A stretch of 19,305 nt of DNA from JAVKEN01 sp040221415 (GTDB taxonomy: Bacteria; Pseudomonadota; Alphaproteobacteria; Rickettsiales; JABSSG01), in assembly GCA_040221415.1 (NCBI GenBank), contig JAVKEN010000010.1, positions 1 through 19,305 on the forward strand, given 5' to 3'. The notes beneath the pieces are model-generated. The model was not told the DNA's origin. It saw only the letters and a program-made list of their open reading frames with translations, and made no database searches. How positions within the stretch are numbered: the stretch's first letter is position 1; the number at the start of each line of letters is the position of its first letter. This document shows positions 1 through 9,058 of this stretch, one piece after another. A program made the translations under genes and the position numbers.

Positions 1-2
1 TC

Positions 3-875
3 TCTAGCTATATTTATGTACCATTCGATAAATCAATGCAACTTCAAGGGAAAAACTTAAATGGCCCACAAAAAAAAATATATTTTACTTTGGAAGAAAT
101 GTATGAGAACAGAAACCCAAATCACTCTACATGTTCTCAAAGAAGCATTCCAAAAATTATTCATCAAATATGGATTGGCCCTAGATCTATACCAAATAAA
201 TATAAAAAATTATCACTCACATGGAAACAAACCTTTCCTGATTGGAAATACAAACTGTGGACTGATAAAGATGTTATGCAATTTCAGTTTCAATCAAAAG
301 ACTTATATAATAAAGCTTCTTCATACCAAGAAAAGTCTGATATCCTAAGATATGAAATTTTAAAGAAGTATGGAGGACTTTATGTTGATATGGATTACGA
401 AGCACTTAACAATTTCGATCAAATTATTGAGAAATATGATTTCATAGGCAGCGTAGAGCCAACTCACGCTAATAATATAGCCATCACAAATGCCATAATT
501 GCTAGCAAACCCGAGAACCCTGTTTTTCAAAACACTTTGAATTCTATAAGGGATAATTGGCATCAGGTTGAAAAAGATATTATTTCTGAGTTAGGAAAGG
601 AAAAGTTAAGAACTAGCTTAATTCACCTAGCTGTGAACAGAACAATGTCCCCTCTAAAACAAGAGGCACTAAAATATTTACAGAAAAACAAGTGTGCTAT
701 AATTTTCCCACCATCATATTTCAGCATTGAGAATAGAAATAAATATTTTGATAAGATACGATTATTATTTGGCTCTCAGTCAAAAAGGCTTTATTTCAGA
801 ACAATTCAACCAGAAACATATGCTCGGCAACTTAGGGGGGGTAAGAGAAAGATAGATAATCTTCAGAATTTTTAA
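3..875 (+). CDS. GT32-type (Gly_transf_sug) glycosyltransferase, probably 5'-truncated by the window
   Basis: Likely transfers a sugar from a nucleotide-sugar donor onto a surface polysaccharide or lipid-linked glycan. Residues are counted from the ATG at 36. The domain opens with IPKIIHQIWIG (38-48), followed by the family block SDILRYEIL (101-109) and the metal/nucleotide-sugar DxD motif in GGLYVDMDYEA (D118, D120). This is the arrangement of the OCH1/GT32 sugar-binding DxD family (PF04488). No signal peptide or membrane helix is visible. The frame is open from the first bases (SSYIYVPFDKS precedes the ATG at 36) and no Shine-Dalgarno lies before that ATG, so the true start may lie outside the window. 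The stop overlaps the stop of the convergent kinase gene. With the sulfotransferase-like gene at 3709 it suggests a glycan-related locus. Acceptor and sugar cannot be told; family assignment is firm. Confidence 0.85.
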   Translation, partial: SSYIYVPFDKSMQLQGKNLNGPQKKIYFTLEEMYENRNPNHSTCSQRSIPKIIHQIWIGPRSIPNKYKKLSLTWKQTFPDWKYKLWTDKDVMQFQFQSKDLYNKASSYQEKSDILRYEILKKYGGLYVDMDYEALNNFDQIIEKYDFIGSVEPTHANNIAITNAIIASKPENPVFQNTLNSIRDNWHQVEKDIISELGKEKLRTSLIHLAVNRTMSPLKQEALKYLQKNKCAIIFPPSYFSIENRNKYFDKIRLLFGSQSKRLYFRTIQPETYARQLRGGKRKIDNLQNF

Positions 876-3556
876 AATATTATCTCAAACTCTGCACCTG
901 AAGTATAGTTCCGCGCTTTTATTTTGATGTTATGCTTAATCAAAATTGCTTTTGCTAACGCTAGCCCTAAACCCCTTCCTCCCGCTTTTGAAGCTGTGTT
1001 ACTACCTTCAACAAACGGCTCAAAAATCTTGTCTTCTTCTCCGTCAATAATTCCTGGCCCCCTGTCTTTAATCAAAATTCTTGATTTATAAACATCGATA
1101 TTTATTTGATCACTATTGCTAAATTTATTTGCATTATGAATAATTTCTTCTAACGCACCAAGTATATACTCTTCATCTCCTTTTATTTTTAATAATTTCA
1201 AATGACACTTAAGTGCTATGTTTTCATGTTTCTTAGCAAGCAACTTTAAAAGCTTACATATATCAAATTCTTGTTTCTGAAATTTAATATGATTCTTTTC
1301 TAAATCAACAAAATTAAGTACATTACTCATCAACTTTCTTAAACGGTCCGCACTGCTACTTAATTCATAAAGAAAACGTTCTTTATCCTTTTGACTCATA
1401 TCTCGCCAGTTATGTTTTAGGCCTGATGAGATATTAGTGAGAGCATGTAGAGGACTTCTAAGCTCGTGGCTCATATTTTTCAGAAATCTATCCTTGACTT
1501 GCAAGGCTATTGCTAAGTCTGCAGTTTTTTCATCTATTTTTTTATTAAGAAGTCTGTTGACTTGGACACTAATCATCTCTTTATTACGGCTAAAAATCGT
1601 ACCAATCAGAGCTGCAAAAATATTAAGATAAACGGCCAAATAGTAATTATCAAAACTCATGTGGAGATGAGGTGAATTACCGAAAATCAAATAGTATGCA
1701 GAAAAAGCAGCAATACCACCAAGAGTCCATAGAACTATAAAACTTATCCAATCAACTAGAATAATTAGAAGCAATACTGCTAAAGCCATATTAATCACCC
1801 AGGTCACCGACCCAGAGCTCATAAAAAACAGCAATGTAGTCATAAATGGTAAACAGTAAACAAGCAATAAATACCAGTATAGTGGCACAAACTTTCTTAC
1901 CATTTCTGGCATCAAGTCTTTTATTAGCAATACAAAGCAGGCTATAGCAGCAATTAGCCTTAGAACTAGCGCCACATCAGAATGCCCATAAGCAGGATCG
2001 TACCACATAAAATACGGCAACATGTAGTTGACTAAAGCAAAGCTTCCAAATGCTATATAGGGTGCTCCCAATCTTTTAGTAGACTCCTTTATTGAGTTTA
2101 AAATACCATTAGGAAACAATGTAACGTTACATATCTTTTCATAAACAGACTGTCTATATTTTTTATATTTTTCACGTGTTGATTTCACAGAATCAAAACG
2201 ATATACAATTAGATACACTATAAGATTAGCCAGCATAGAAGGTATCAAAGGGCTAAAATGTAGCGCGCTTTCTAAATTAAAAAGCCTCCAACCCATATAG
2301 CAAAAAAATCCACCTAACCCGCTATATATAAAAATGTTACTCCCTTTCTTGACCCTGCATCCCAAAACTCCTGCAAGTAACGGAACCACTATCACCGGAC
2401 CCCAAAATTCTAGTGATGCAAGCATTAGATCTATTAAATTCTCAAATTTTAATGCAAAATAAATTGATACTACGCCAATAATCACTGTAAAAATTTTAGT
2501 AAATAACAACTCTCTTTTCTTAACCCAATTTGGAAGTAGAGGGTTTAGAAAATCGTGCACAAACAAAACGCCAGAGGCATTAAGCTGGGAGTCAGCGGTT
2601 GACATAATGACCGCCAGCAAACCAGCAATTGCGAATCCTTTCACCCCTACCGGAAGCAGCTCATTAATGACACTGGTCATAGCAAGGCTGGGATCAATAT
2701 TTTTAAATAGTAAGAAAGCACAAAAGCCAATAATGCCAATTACAAAATAAAAGGCTAGATCGATAAACGCTACAATCTTAAATGAATTAGATAAAACGTT
2801 TGGATTCCTACTCATTAACAAACGCTGCATCATAGCTGGATCAAGGAATGGAATTAAGTATATTGGGAACAATTCCCACACTTTATTTGGGTGTATAGAC
2901 TCGGGAAACAAAGTTAATTTATCAGAAGGAATCTGACTGTATAAGTTGTGATAGCCTCCAACTGCAGATACCGCTACATTTGCAACTAAGGGAATAATTA
3001 CTATTAACATACAGAATTGAAGCACATCCGTAGCAGTTACAGCTCTAATCCCTCCGAAGGTTGAGTAAATGACTATAGTCACTGCACCAATCAGAATGCC
3101 AATCTCTCTATCAATACCGGTAAAATGATGGAAAACATACCCAAGAGCGCCAATTTGCACACCAATTTTTCCCATTGCAATTAATGTTCCGCACAAAGCT
3201 GTTACCACCCTTGGGAATTTCCCATACAACGTGCCAATAACATCACCTACTGAAATGCAACTTTTAAACTCTGTGGCCTTAGGAGCAATAAAATAAGCAA
3301 TAATAAACTTTGCTACTAGGTTTGTGCACTGAAAGAACATAAAAATTATTCCGAGACTATACACTTTCTCAGGAATACCAATTGCATCTTCTCCACCATA
3401 CCAGGTGGCTGCAATTGTCATAACCAATATAATTGTAGGGTAACTTTTATTAGCAACTGCATAATCACTAATAGTCTTAATGCCTCTACCCTTCCAGATC
3501 CCCACTAGCAAAGCAAGAGCTAAATATATGCAAACAACAAATAAATCTATTCCCAT
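872..3556 (-). CDS. Sodium:solute symporter - membrane sensor - histidine kinase fusion
   Basis: An 894-residue inner-membrane protein. Residues 1-455 are a sodium/solute symporter (SLC5/SSS) with about 13 helices, including GGIRAVTATD (168-177) and the TM8 sodium-site stretch VIMSTADSQLN (316-326). A basic loop (456-497) leads to a second membrane block of about six helices (498-655) carrying D547-L-M-P550, YCLPF (567-571) and W586, a pattern I associate with CqsS/LqsS-type sensors. The kinase follows: H-box SHELRSP with His697, N-box EEIIHNANKFS with N808, G1 DRGPG (831-835), G2 GGRGLGLA (859-866). No PAS, HAMP or receiver domain is seen, and no response regulator gene lies nearby. CbrA-like kinases share the symporter-kinase plan. 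The transported or sensed solute is unknown. The start ATG has almost no Shine-Dalgarno but follows a good promoter at 3582-3610. The stop overlaps the convergent glycosyltransferase stop. Confidence 0.93.
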   Translation of the reverse strand: MGIDLFVVCIYLALALLVGIWKGRGIKTISDYAVANKSYPTIILVMTIAATWYGGEDAIGIPEKVYSLGIIFMFFQCTNLVAKFIIAYFIAPKATEFKSCISVGDVIGTLYGKFPRVVTALCGTLIAMGKIGVQIGALGYVFHHFTGIDREIGILIGAVTIVIYSTFGGIRAVTATDVLQFCMLIVIIPLVANVAVSAVGGYHNLYSQIPSDKLTLFPESIHPNKVWELFPIYLIPFLDPAMMQRLLMSRNPNVLSNSFKIVAFIDLAFYFVIGIIGFCAFLLFKNIDPSLAMTSVINELLPVGVKGFAIAGLLAVIMSTADSQLNASGVLFVHDFLNPLLPNWVKKRELLFTKIFTVIIGVVSIYFALKFENLIDLMLASLEFWGPVIVVPLLAGVLGCRVKKGSNIFIYSGLGGFFCYMGWRLFNLESALHFSPLIPSMLANLIVYLIVYRFDSVKSTREKYKKYRQSVYEKICNVTLFPNGILNSIKESTKRLGAPYIAFGSFALVNYMLPYFMWYDPAYGHSDVALVLRLIAAIACFVLLIKDLMPEMVRKFVPLYWYLLLVYCLPFMTTLLFFMSSGSVTWVINMALAVLLLIILVDWISFIVLWTLGGIAAFSAYYLIFGNSPHLHMSFDNYYLAVYLNIFAALIGTIFSRNKEMISVQVNRLLNKKIDEKTADLAIALQVKDRFLKNMSHELRSPLHALTNISSGLKHNWRDMSQKDKERFLYELSSSADRLRKLMSNVLNFVDLEKNHIKFQKQEFDICKLLKLLAKKHENIALKCHLKLLKIKGDEEYILGALEEIIHNANKFSNSDQINIDVYKSRILIKDRGPGIIDGEEDKIFEPFVEGSNTASKAGGRGLGLALAKAILIKHNIKIKARNYTSGAEFEIIF

Positions 3557-3581
3557 ACCAAAAACAAATAGTTAACAAAAA

Positions 3582-3610
3582 TTAATACCACTCTTAGGGT
3601 ACAAAATCAA
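3582..3610 (-). promoter_or_regulatory. Sigma70-type promoter for the symporter-kinase gene
   Basis: Read on the minus strand, a -35 TTGATT (3605-3610) and a -10 TATTAA (3582-3587) are separated by exactly 17 bases, 26 bases ahead of the kinase start codon. Five of six -35 positions and five of six -10 positions match consensus. Prediction from sequence only, in an A+T-rich region where chance matches are common. Confidence 0.5.
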
Positions 3611-3708
3611 CTATTTTAAAAAGAAAAAGGTGGCAGATAAAAAGGAAATTTTAATTAAATTTTAACTATTGTCGTATATTTTAATTTACAATTAAATTCA
3701 GGTTTAAC

Positions 3709-4830
3709 ATGAAAACTATTTGGCTACATGCAGGAATTAGGAAAGCTGGGTCTACAGCAATTCAAGATTTTTTATGTAAAAATAAAAACGCTCTTTTAAA
3801 AAAAGGTTATGACTACCCAATCGATTTCCATCCAAAAGCTTTACAGTCTTACAAGCTTGGATTATCCGGAATGCCGCAATGCGGAAATATAAATCATATT
3901 ATCACAAATAGCTTCGCACAAAAAAAGGAAAGTATGCAGCAAATGATCGGCAATCTTAAAATTGCTGATGATAAAGATATTATTTTATCAAACGAAAACT
4001 TCTTTTTTATTACTGGTAATGAAAAATACTGGAAGTTGTTTAGAGATACTATCGAAAGTAAGTCTTCGAATCACAAAATCAAAGTTATTCTATATTTGCG
4101 TAGGCAAGATGAAATATTGGAGTCCATGTATAGACAAGACATACAAGACATCAATCATAAAAATTATAAATTTAGAGATGATTATGTAGATGACCCAGAT
4201 AGCAGAAGTACTTTTGATTTCAAAAAATATATTGATTTTTTTGTCAAAGAATTCGGTAAAGAAAATATCATTATCAGAACTTTCGAAAAAGACCAATTAA
4301 AAGATCAAAATGTGGTAAGCGACTTTATTGAAGTAATTGGAATAAAAAATACTGAAGGATTAAATATCCAACAAGAGTCAAATATTACTTTTAGTCATGA
4401 AATAGTGGAGTATTTAAGAATATGTAAAAATTTTACACCAATTTTACATAAACGACTCACAAATTACTTAACAGTTATAAATCCAAAAGTTAATAGCAAG
4501 AAAATTTCTATGGCTAATCCTAATCTAAAAAGAAAGATTGCCTTAGAATATGAAGTAATGAACAATGAAATTGCAAAAAAGTATCTAAATCAAGAACAAC
4601 TTTTTTACAAACCATTACCAGAAGAAGATCCTGAATGGGAACCATATGACATGTCAGTTGAAGACTCTGTAAAAGTCTCATCCTTACTTTTCATTTCTCT
4701 AACTCAAAAAGTTTTTACTATTCAGGATGAGCTGAATACTTTACGAAATTCTTTTAAACAATATCTTCAAGGTCAAATTAAACTTGAAGAGGAAAAGTCA
4801 AAAAAGAAATCTTCTGAAAAGATTGAGTAA
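3709..4830 (+). CDS. Sulfotransferase-like P-loop protein
   Basis: A 373-residue soluble protein of the PAPS-dependent sulfotransferase fold. The N-terminal strand and phosphosulfate loop are visible as WLHAGIRKAGSTAIQDFL (5-22), matching the HxGxxKxGST form of carbohydrate sulfotransferases. SNENFF (94-99) fits the strand after the first half of the fold, and VILYLRRQDEILESMYRQ (126-143) carries the Arg...Ser pair (R132, S139) expected to bind the 3'-phosphate of PAPS. The C-terminus (about 335-373) is a charged, lysine/glutamate-rich helix. No signal peptide or membrane helix. The start follows AGG about 7 bases upstream (ttcaggtttaacATG). It may sulfate a surface glycan, in keeping with the nearby glycosyltransferase, but the substrate is inference. 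It ends just before the 16S trailer, convergent with it. Fold confident, true sulfotransferase activity less so. Confidence 0.75.
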   Translation: MKTIWLHAGIRKAGSTAIQDFLCKNKNALLKKGYDYPIDFHPKALQSYKLGLSGMPQCGNINHIITNSFAQKKESMQQMIGNLKIADDKDIILSNENFFFITGNEKYWKLFRDTIESKSSNHKIKVILYLRRQDEILESMYRQDIQDINHKNYKFRDDYVDDPDSRSTFDFKKYIDFFVKEFGKENIIIRTFEKDQLKDQNVVSDFIEVIGIKNTEGLNIQQESNITFSHEIVEYLRICKNFTPILHKRLTNYLTVINPKVNSKKISMANPNLKRKIALEYEVMNNEIAKKYLNQEQLFYKPLPEEDPEWEPYDMSVEDSVKVSSLLFISLTQKVFTIQDELNTLRNSFKQYLQGQIKLEEEKSKKKSSEKIE

Positions 4831-4851
4831 ATTACAAGATTTTAAAAAAAT

Positions 4852-4882
4852 AATTATAAGCATACCAAGGCGGTAGCACGTC
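4852..4882 (-). repeat. 3' arm of the 16S processing stem (trailer), followed by a U-tract
   Basis: The + strand here is an imperfect copy of the reverse complement of 6477-6507, with four differences over about 31 bases. In the rRNA precursor the two arms can pair along their length: three differences become G-U wobbles and only one (A opposite G) is a mismatch. This is the geometry of the stem cut by RNase III around bacterial 16S rRNA. The arm also holds a short local hairpin (TACC/GGTA) and is followed on the minus strand by seven T (4844-4850), so it may also serve as a weak intrinsic terminator for the rRNA transcript. Confidence 0.75.
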
Positions 4883-4898
4883 GAACTTTTGACTTTAT

Positions 4899-4914
4899 GA
4901 AACATAAATGTTTC
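4899..4914 (-). other. Hairpin in the 16S trailer
   Basis: GAAACAT and ATGTTTC flank a two-base centre, a 16-base palindrome about 10 bases past the mature 16S 3' end. It is not followed by a T-run on the minus strand, so it looks like part of the precursor structure rather than a terminator. Confidence 0.5.
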
Positions 4915-4924
4915 TTTTGTCTTG

Positions 4925-6423
<1,499 letters not shown>

Positions 6424-6431
6424 ATTGAGAT

Positions 6432-6466
6432 CTGTCAATTAAGACAGGGTGCTATCTACTGATAGC
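6432..6466 (-). other. Two small hairpins in the 16S leader
   Basis: CTGTC/GACAG around a six-base loop (6432-6447) and GCTATC/GATAGC around a four-base loop (6451-6466) sit between the processing-stem arm and the 16S 5' end. A third, CTCAA/TTGAG (6414-6428), spans the mature 5' end itself. All stems are perfect. They probably shape the rRNA precursor; no boxA-like sequence was recognised. Confidence 0.5.
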
Positions 6467-6476
6467 TAATTTTCCT

Positions 6477-6507
6477 GACATACTACCACCTTGTTATGCT
6501 TATAATT
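6477..6507 (-). repeat. 5' arm of the 16S processing stem (leader)
   Basis: Partner of the arm at 4852-4882. On the minus strand it begins AATTATAAGCATAACAAGG and lies about 55 bases before the mature 16S 5' end and about 42 bases after the probable transcription start. Pairing with the trailer would close the whole 16S into a loop for RNase III. Confidence 0.75.
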
Positions 6508-6546
6508 TACTTTTTTAAACAGCTGCCTAATTGATTTATAATTAGT

Positions 6547-6585
6547 GCGGATCTACTTTATACGCGGATCACTTCGTAGTGTCAA
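6547..6585 (-). promoter_or_regulatory. Strong sigma70 promoter of the 16S rRNA, with a direct repeat across the -10
   Basis: On the minus strand a perfect -35 TTGACA (6580-6585), a 17-base spacer and a -10 TATAAA (6557-6562), preceded by a T/A-rich stretch (6586-6606) that could act as an UP element. Predicted start near 6550. A direct repeat, AAGTGATCCGC (6564-6574) and AAGTAGATCCGC (6547-6558), lies one copy in the spacer and one over the end of the -10 and the start site. It could be an operator, but no regulator is known to me. Confidence 0.85.
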
Positions 6586-6679
6586 CAAGAAAAAAAATGA
6601 TTTTTTATCACCTCTAGATTAACCATTAATTAACCTATTAGAATTACAATTAGCACTGTCAAGTTATTAAAGGTCAGGA

Positions 6680-8257
6680 ATGAGAGTAGTGGTAGTTGGA
6701 TCTGGGCCATCTGGGGTAACGTATGCACGAAGAATGCAAGAATTGGGGCACGAAGTAACTGTATTCGAAGCTAATTCTGAGGTTGGAGGAAGGACTAGAT
6801 CAATAGAATTTGCCGGAGGCTCTCACCCCTTAGGAGCAGCATTTGATCACCATTCAGAACTAGAAATACCATTTTCAACCGGAACCAGGAAAGTTGATCT
6901 AGTAACTGAAAGCGAGCTACTAGCATTGGACCGAGAAGGAAATGATATAACCGAAGGATTCGTTGGCATGATGACAGGGGCTGGAGAGATTCTGTCCGAA
7001 TCTTTAACTAACATTTGCTCCTTCTTTGGCCGCGAGGGAGCAACATCCAGTGACTACAAATTAGCATCAGAGCCAGAAACTATCGTTGGCGTTGACACAA
7101 AGATCGAGTCTCCTGATGAAGCACAAGTATATGTTGGGGATGGGTGGAGCAAGGCTATCAAAGAGGCGTCCAAAGACTTGGCAGATTTAAGACTAAACTC
7201 ACCAGTATCATCAATATTGGTAACAGAAAAAGCTGCAGTAGTTACATATACTGCAGCAGATGGTGCAAAAAGTACTATAGAATGCGAACATGTACACATA
7301 GCAGTTCCCGCAGCAGCTATGAAGCATATAAAAATTGACGGCATGGATGAGGAAGTTAGGGAGGGAGTAGATTCAGTTCTAACTACTAAATCGACTCGGG
7401 TATTATTTGAGTTCCCGCGAGGAGCTATAGACTCTTCAACACTCAATGGGAAAATGAATGCACTTATTGACTCTCGAGAATTTGGACCTTTAATCATCGA
7501 AAATCAGCAAGAGTACGATGGAACTTCTAATTCCATACGTGTGTGGTTACAGTCCGATGGCGCCGAACTAGGAGATCACATTTTAGAAACAGAAGGAAAA
7601 GAAGCCCTACAAGAAAAACTTTCATCTATTTTAACTGAGCATCTTAAATTACCTGAAGCCACAAAAGCACACACTCATTCTTGGCAACTTGACTCCACCG
7701 CTGAGGGAGCATGGACATCACACCACAATAGAAATATGAGGATGAAAACTGCAAAAATAGAAGGAAGGTTATCTCTTAGTGGTGATTATATGGGTTTCAA
7801 ATGCGACACAAAAGGAGTGTGTAAGGATTATTCTGGAACAGTCCATGGAGCTGCTATATCAGGTGTTTCTCAAGCTGAAAGAACGCATGCAAAATCTTTA
7901 GGGAGAGTATTAAGTGAGGATAAATCTATAACAACTCCTTTTCTAATGCCGGGAGCGTCAGCTGGTGAGGGCGCCTGGCAAGATAGATATGCTGAAAGTC
8001 TCACCGAAGTTGGTCTTGAGGAATTTAAGCCTAAAGACCCTAATATAACAAGCGACTTATTTGCTGCTTTGGCCTTACCCGTTCTAGCCTTGGCCGGCTT
8101 CGCAGCTTGCAGGAGATATTGCAGATCTAGAGAGAATCTAAGAAAGACAGCTAGAGAAATAGGGGCTGGAGCAAGGGATCACACTCCAACTATTACACCT
8201 TCAAAGTCAAAACATAGAAAAAGAAGCAAATCTGGAAGAGGCCCTATTCTTGGATAA
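6680..8257 (+). CDS. Flavin-containing amine-oxidase-like protein with C-terminal membrane anchor
   Basis: A 525-residue FAD-dependent oxidoreductase of the monoamine/polyamine oxidase superfamily. The N-terminal dinucleotide-binding fold is clear: VVVVGSGPSGVTYA (3-16) and VTVFEANSEVGGRTRS (27-41, the GG..R amine-oxidase signature). VPAAAMKHI (209-217) and the C-terminal flavin motif GDYMG...SGTVHGAAISG (368-395) match the family. After the usual domain comes a hydrophobic segment (about 459-476) and a basic tail (478-520) rich in Arg and Lys. There is no signal peptide. Substrate is unknown. AAGG 6 bases before the ATG supports the start. G+C is higher than around it: hand counts of three 60-base lines (6961, 7261, 7561) give 28, 26 and 24, against 17-20 in lines at 4261, 10081 and 16741. 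It may be transferred DNA. A bidirectional terminator follows. Confidence 0.85.
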   Translation: MRVVVVGSGPSGVTYARRMQELGHEVTVFEANSEVGGRTRSIEFAGGSHPLGAAFDHHSELEIPFSTGTRKVDLVTESELLALDREGNDITEGFVGMMTGAGEILSESLTNICSFFGREGATSSDYKLASEPETIVGVDTKIESPDEAQVYVGDGWSKAIKEASKDLADLRLNSPVSSILVTEKAAVVTYTAADGAKSTIECEHVHIAVPAAAMKHIKIDGMDEEVREGVDSVLTTKSTRVLFEFPRGAIDSSTLNGKMNALIDSREFGPLIIENQQEYDGTSNSIRVWLQSDGAELGDHILETEGKEALQEKLSSILTEHLKLPEATKAHTHSWQLDSTAEGAWTSHHNRNMRMKTAKIEGRLSLSGDYMGFKCDTKGVCKDYSGTVHGAAISGVSQAERTHAKSLGRVLSEDKSITTPFLMPGASAGEGAWQDRYAESLTEVGLEEFKPKDPNITSDLFAALALPVLALAGFAACRRYCRSRENLRKTAREIGAGARDHTPTITPSKSKHRKRSKSGRGPILG

Positions 8258-8284
8258 AAATATTCTCAGGATTTAATTATCCAT

Positions 8285-8315
8285 AAAAAAAGGCCGCATG
8301 CACGACCTTTTCTTT
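8285..8315. terminator. Bidirectional Rho-independent terminator
   Basis: AAAAGG pairs with CCTTTT, with an inner CG/CG pair beyond one mismatch and a loop around CATGCA. It is flanked by an A-run on the left and a T-rich run on the right, so it has the terminator form on both strands. It lies between the convergent flavoprotein gene and the minus-strand gene that follows. It is the only textbook terminator I found between convergent genes here. Confidence 0.75.
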
Positions 8316-8335
8316 ACAAGAAATAAATAAATTGT

Positions 8336-8992
8336 TTATAAATCACCCTCAAAATCATTTTCAAAGCATCCGCTTAGATCTAACCTTATATCCCAAAGCC
8401 CTAATTGATCTTCAAATGAATGCTCTTCCGTATACTGAGCGCAAGAAAATTTTTCTACTACATCTCTAGAAAAATCAACAGCATCTGGATCATACTTACT
8501 TCTAAACAAATATACACCATCACTCTCTGAAATCACGTCAAAAGATGAATGAATCTCGCCGTTATTTCCAAAGTGGTTATTTAATTCCTCAGCATTATTA
8601 GAATTTCTTAGAGCCATAACAGCTGGGAAAAAACTAAGACTCTCTGTATGCTCTGGAACCGACTCACCTCCACCCCTGAGACCTCTAGCCTCCTTTAAAA
8701 TCTCAGATGCAGCCTTATTTATATCTTCTAATGAACACTTGCTCATATGAAGATCAATCGACTCAAAATCGTGATTATCTATAAAATCTAAAACCTTACT
8801 TGTCTTTTCAATTATATCAGAGTTTTCTAAAATTATTTTAGTTTGGTGATAATCTAAATTTTGTAAGTGTATAAAATCTCTGAAATCAGATTTTTTAAGT
8901 CCATGCGATCTCTCGCCTTTAGCGAGCATATCGCTGTAAAGATCTGTAAGAATGTCGATTTCACACTCTTCTAATTGATGGTCTGTTGTCAT
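8336..8992 (-). CDS. Hypothetical acidic soluble protein
   Basis: A 218-residue protein that I do not recognise. It has no signal peptide and no membrane helix. It is rich in Asp and Glu, with a mostly helical-looking N-terminal half, a glycine-bearing hinge (RGLRGGGES, near residues 104-112) and a second half ending in a strongly acidic tail (ENDFEGDL). The chosen ATG at 8992 is preceded by a weak GGTAAG; a TTG four codons upstream (9004) is possible but less likely. It faces the flavoprotein gene across a terminator, and its upstream side is a 66-base gap behind comF's stop. Its composition and isolation suggest an accessory or host-directed protein, but nothing in the sequence proves that. 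Confidence 0.7.
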   Translation of the reverse strand: MTTDHQLEECEIDILTDLYSDMLAKGERSHGLKKSDFRDFIHLQNLDYHQTKIILENSDIIEKTSKVLDFIDNHDFESIDLHMSKCSLEDINKAASEILKEARGLRGGGESVPEHTESLSFFPAVMALRNSNNAEELNNHFGNNGEIHSSFDVISESDGVYLFRSKYDPDAVDFSRDVVEKFSCAQYTEEHSFEDQLGLWDIRLDLSGCFENDFEGDL

Positions 8993-9058
8993 AGCGCTTA
9001 CCAATAGTTAAATTAAAGAATCTTTTTATGTACAAATAGTAAACAAAAGTAAAGTCTT

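Noticed and set aside
61..348. Plus-strand frame overlapping the glycosyltransferase
   Set aside because: The overlapping frame carries the DxD and other GT32 motifs; this one has none.
4899..4914. Trailer hairpin as a Rho-independent terminator
   Set aside because: No U-run follows it on the minus strand; the U-tract lies after the processing-stem arm instead.
7054..7497. 147-codon minus-strand open frame within the flavoprotein gene
   Set aside because: It is antisense to a clear FAD domain and has a low-complexity Ser/Thr-rich translation typical of a shadow frame.
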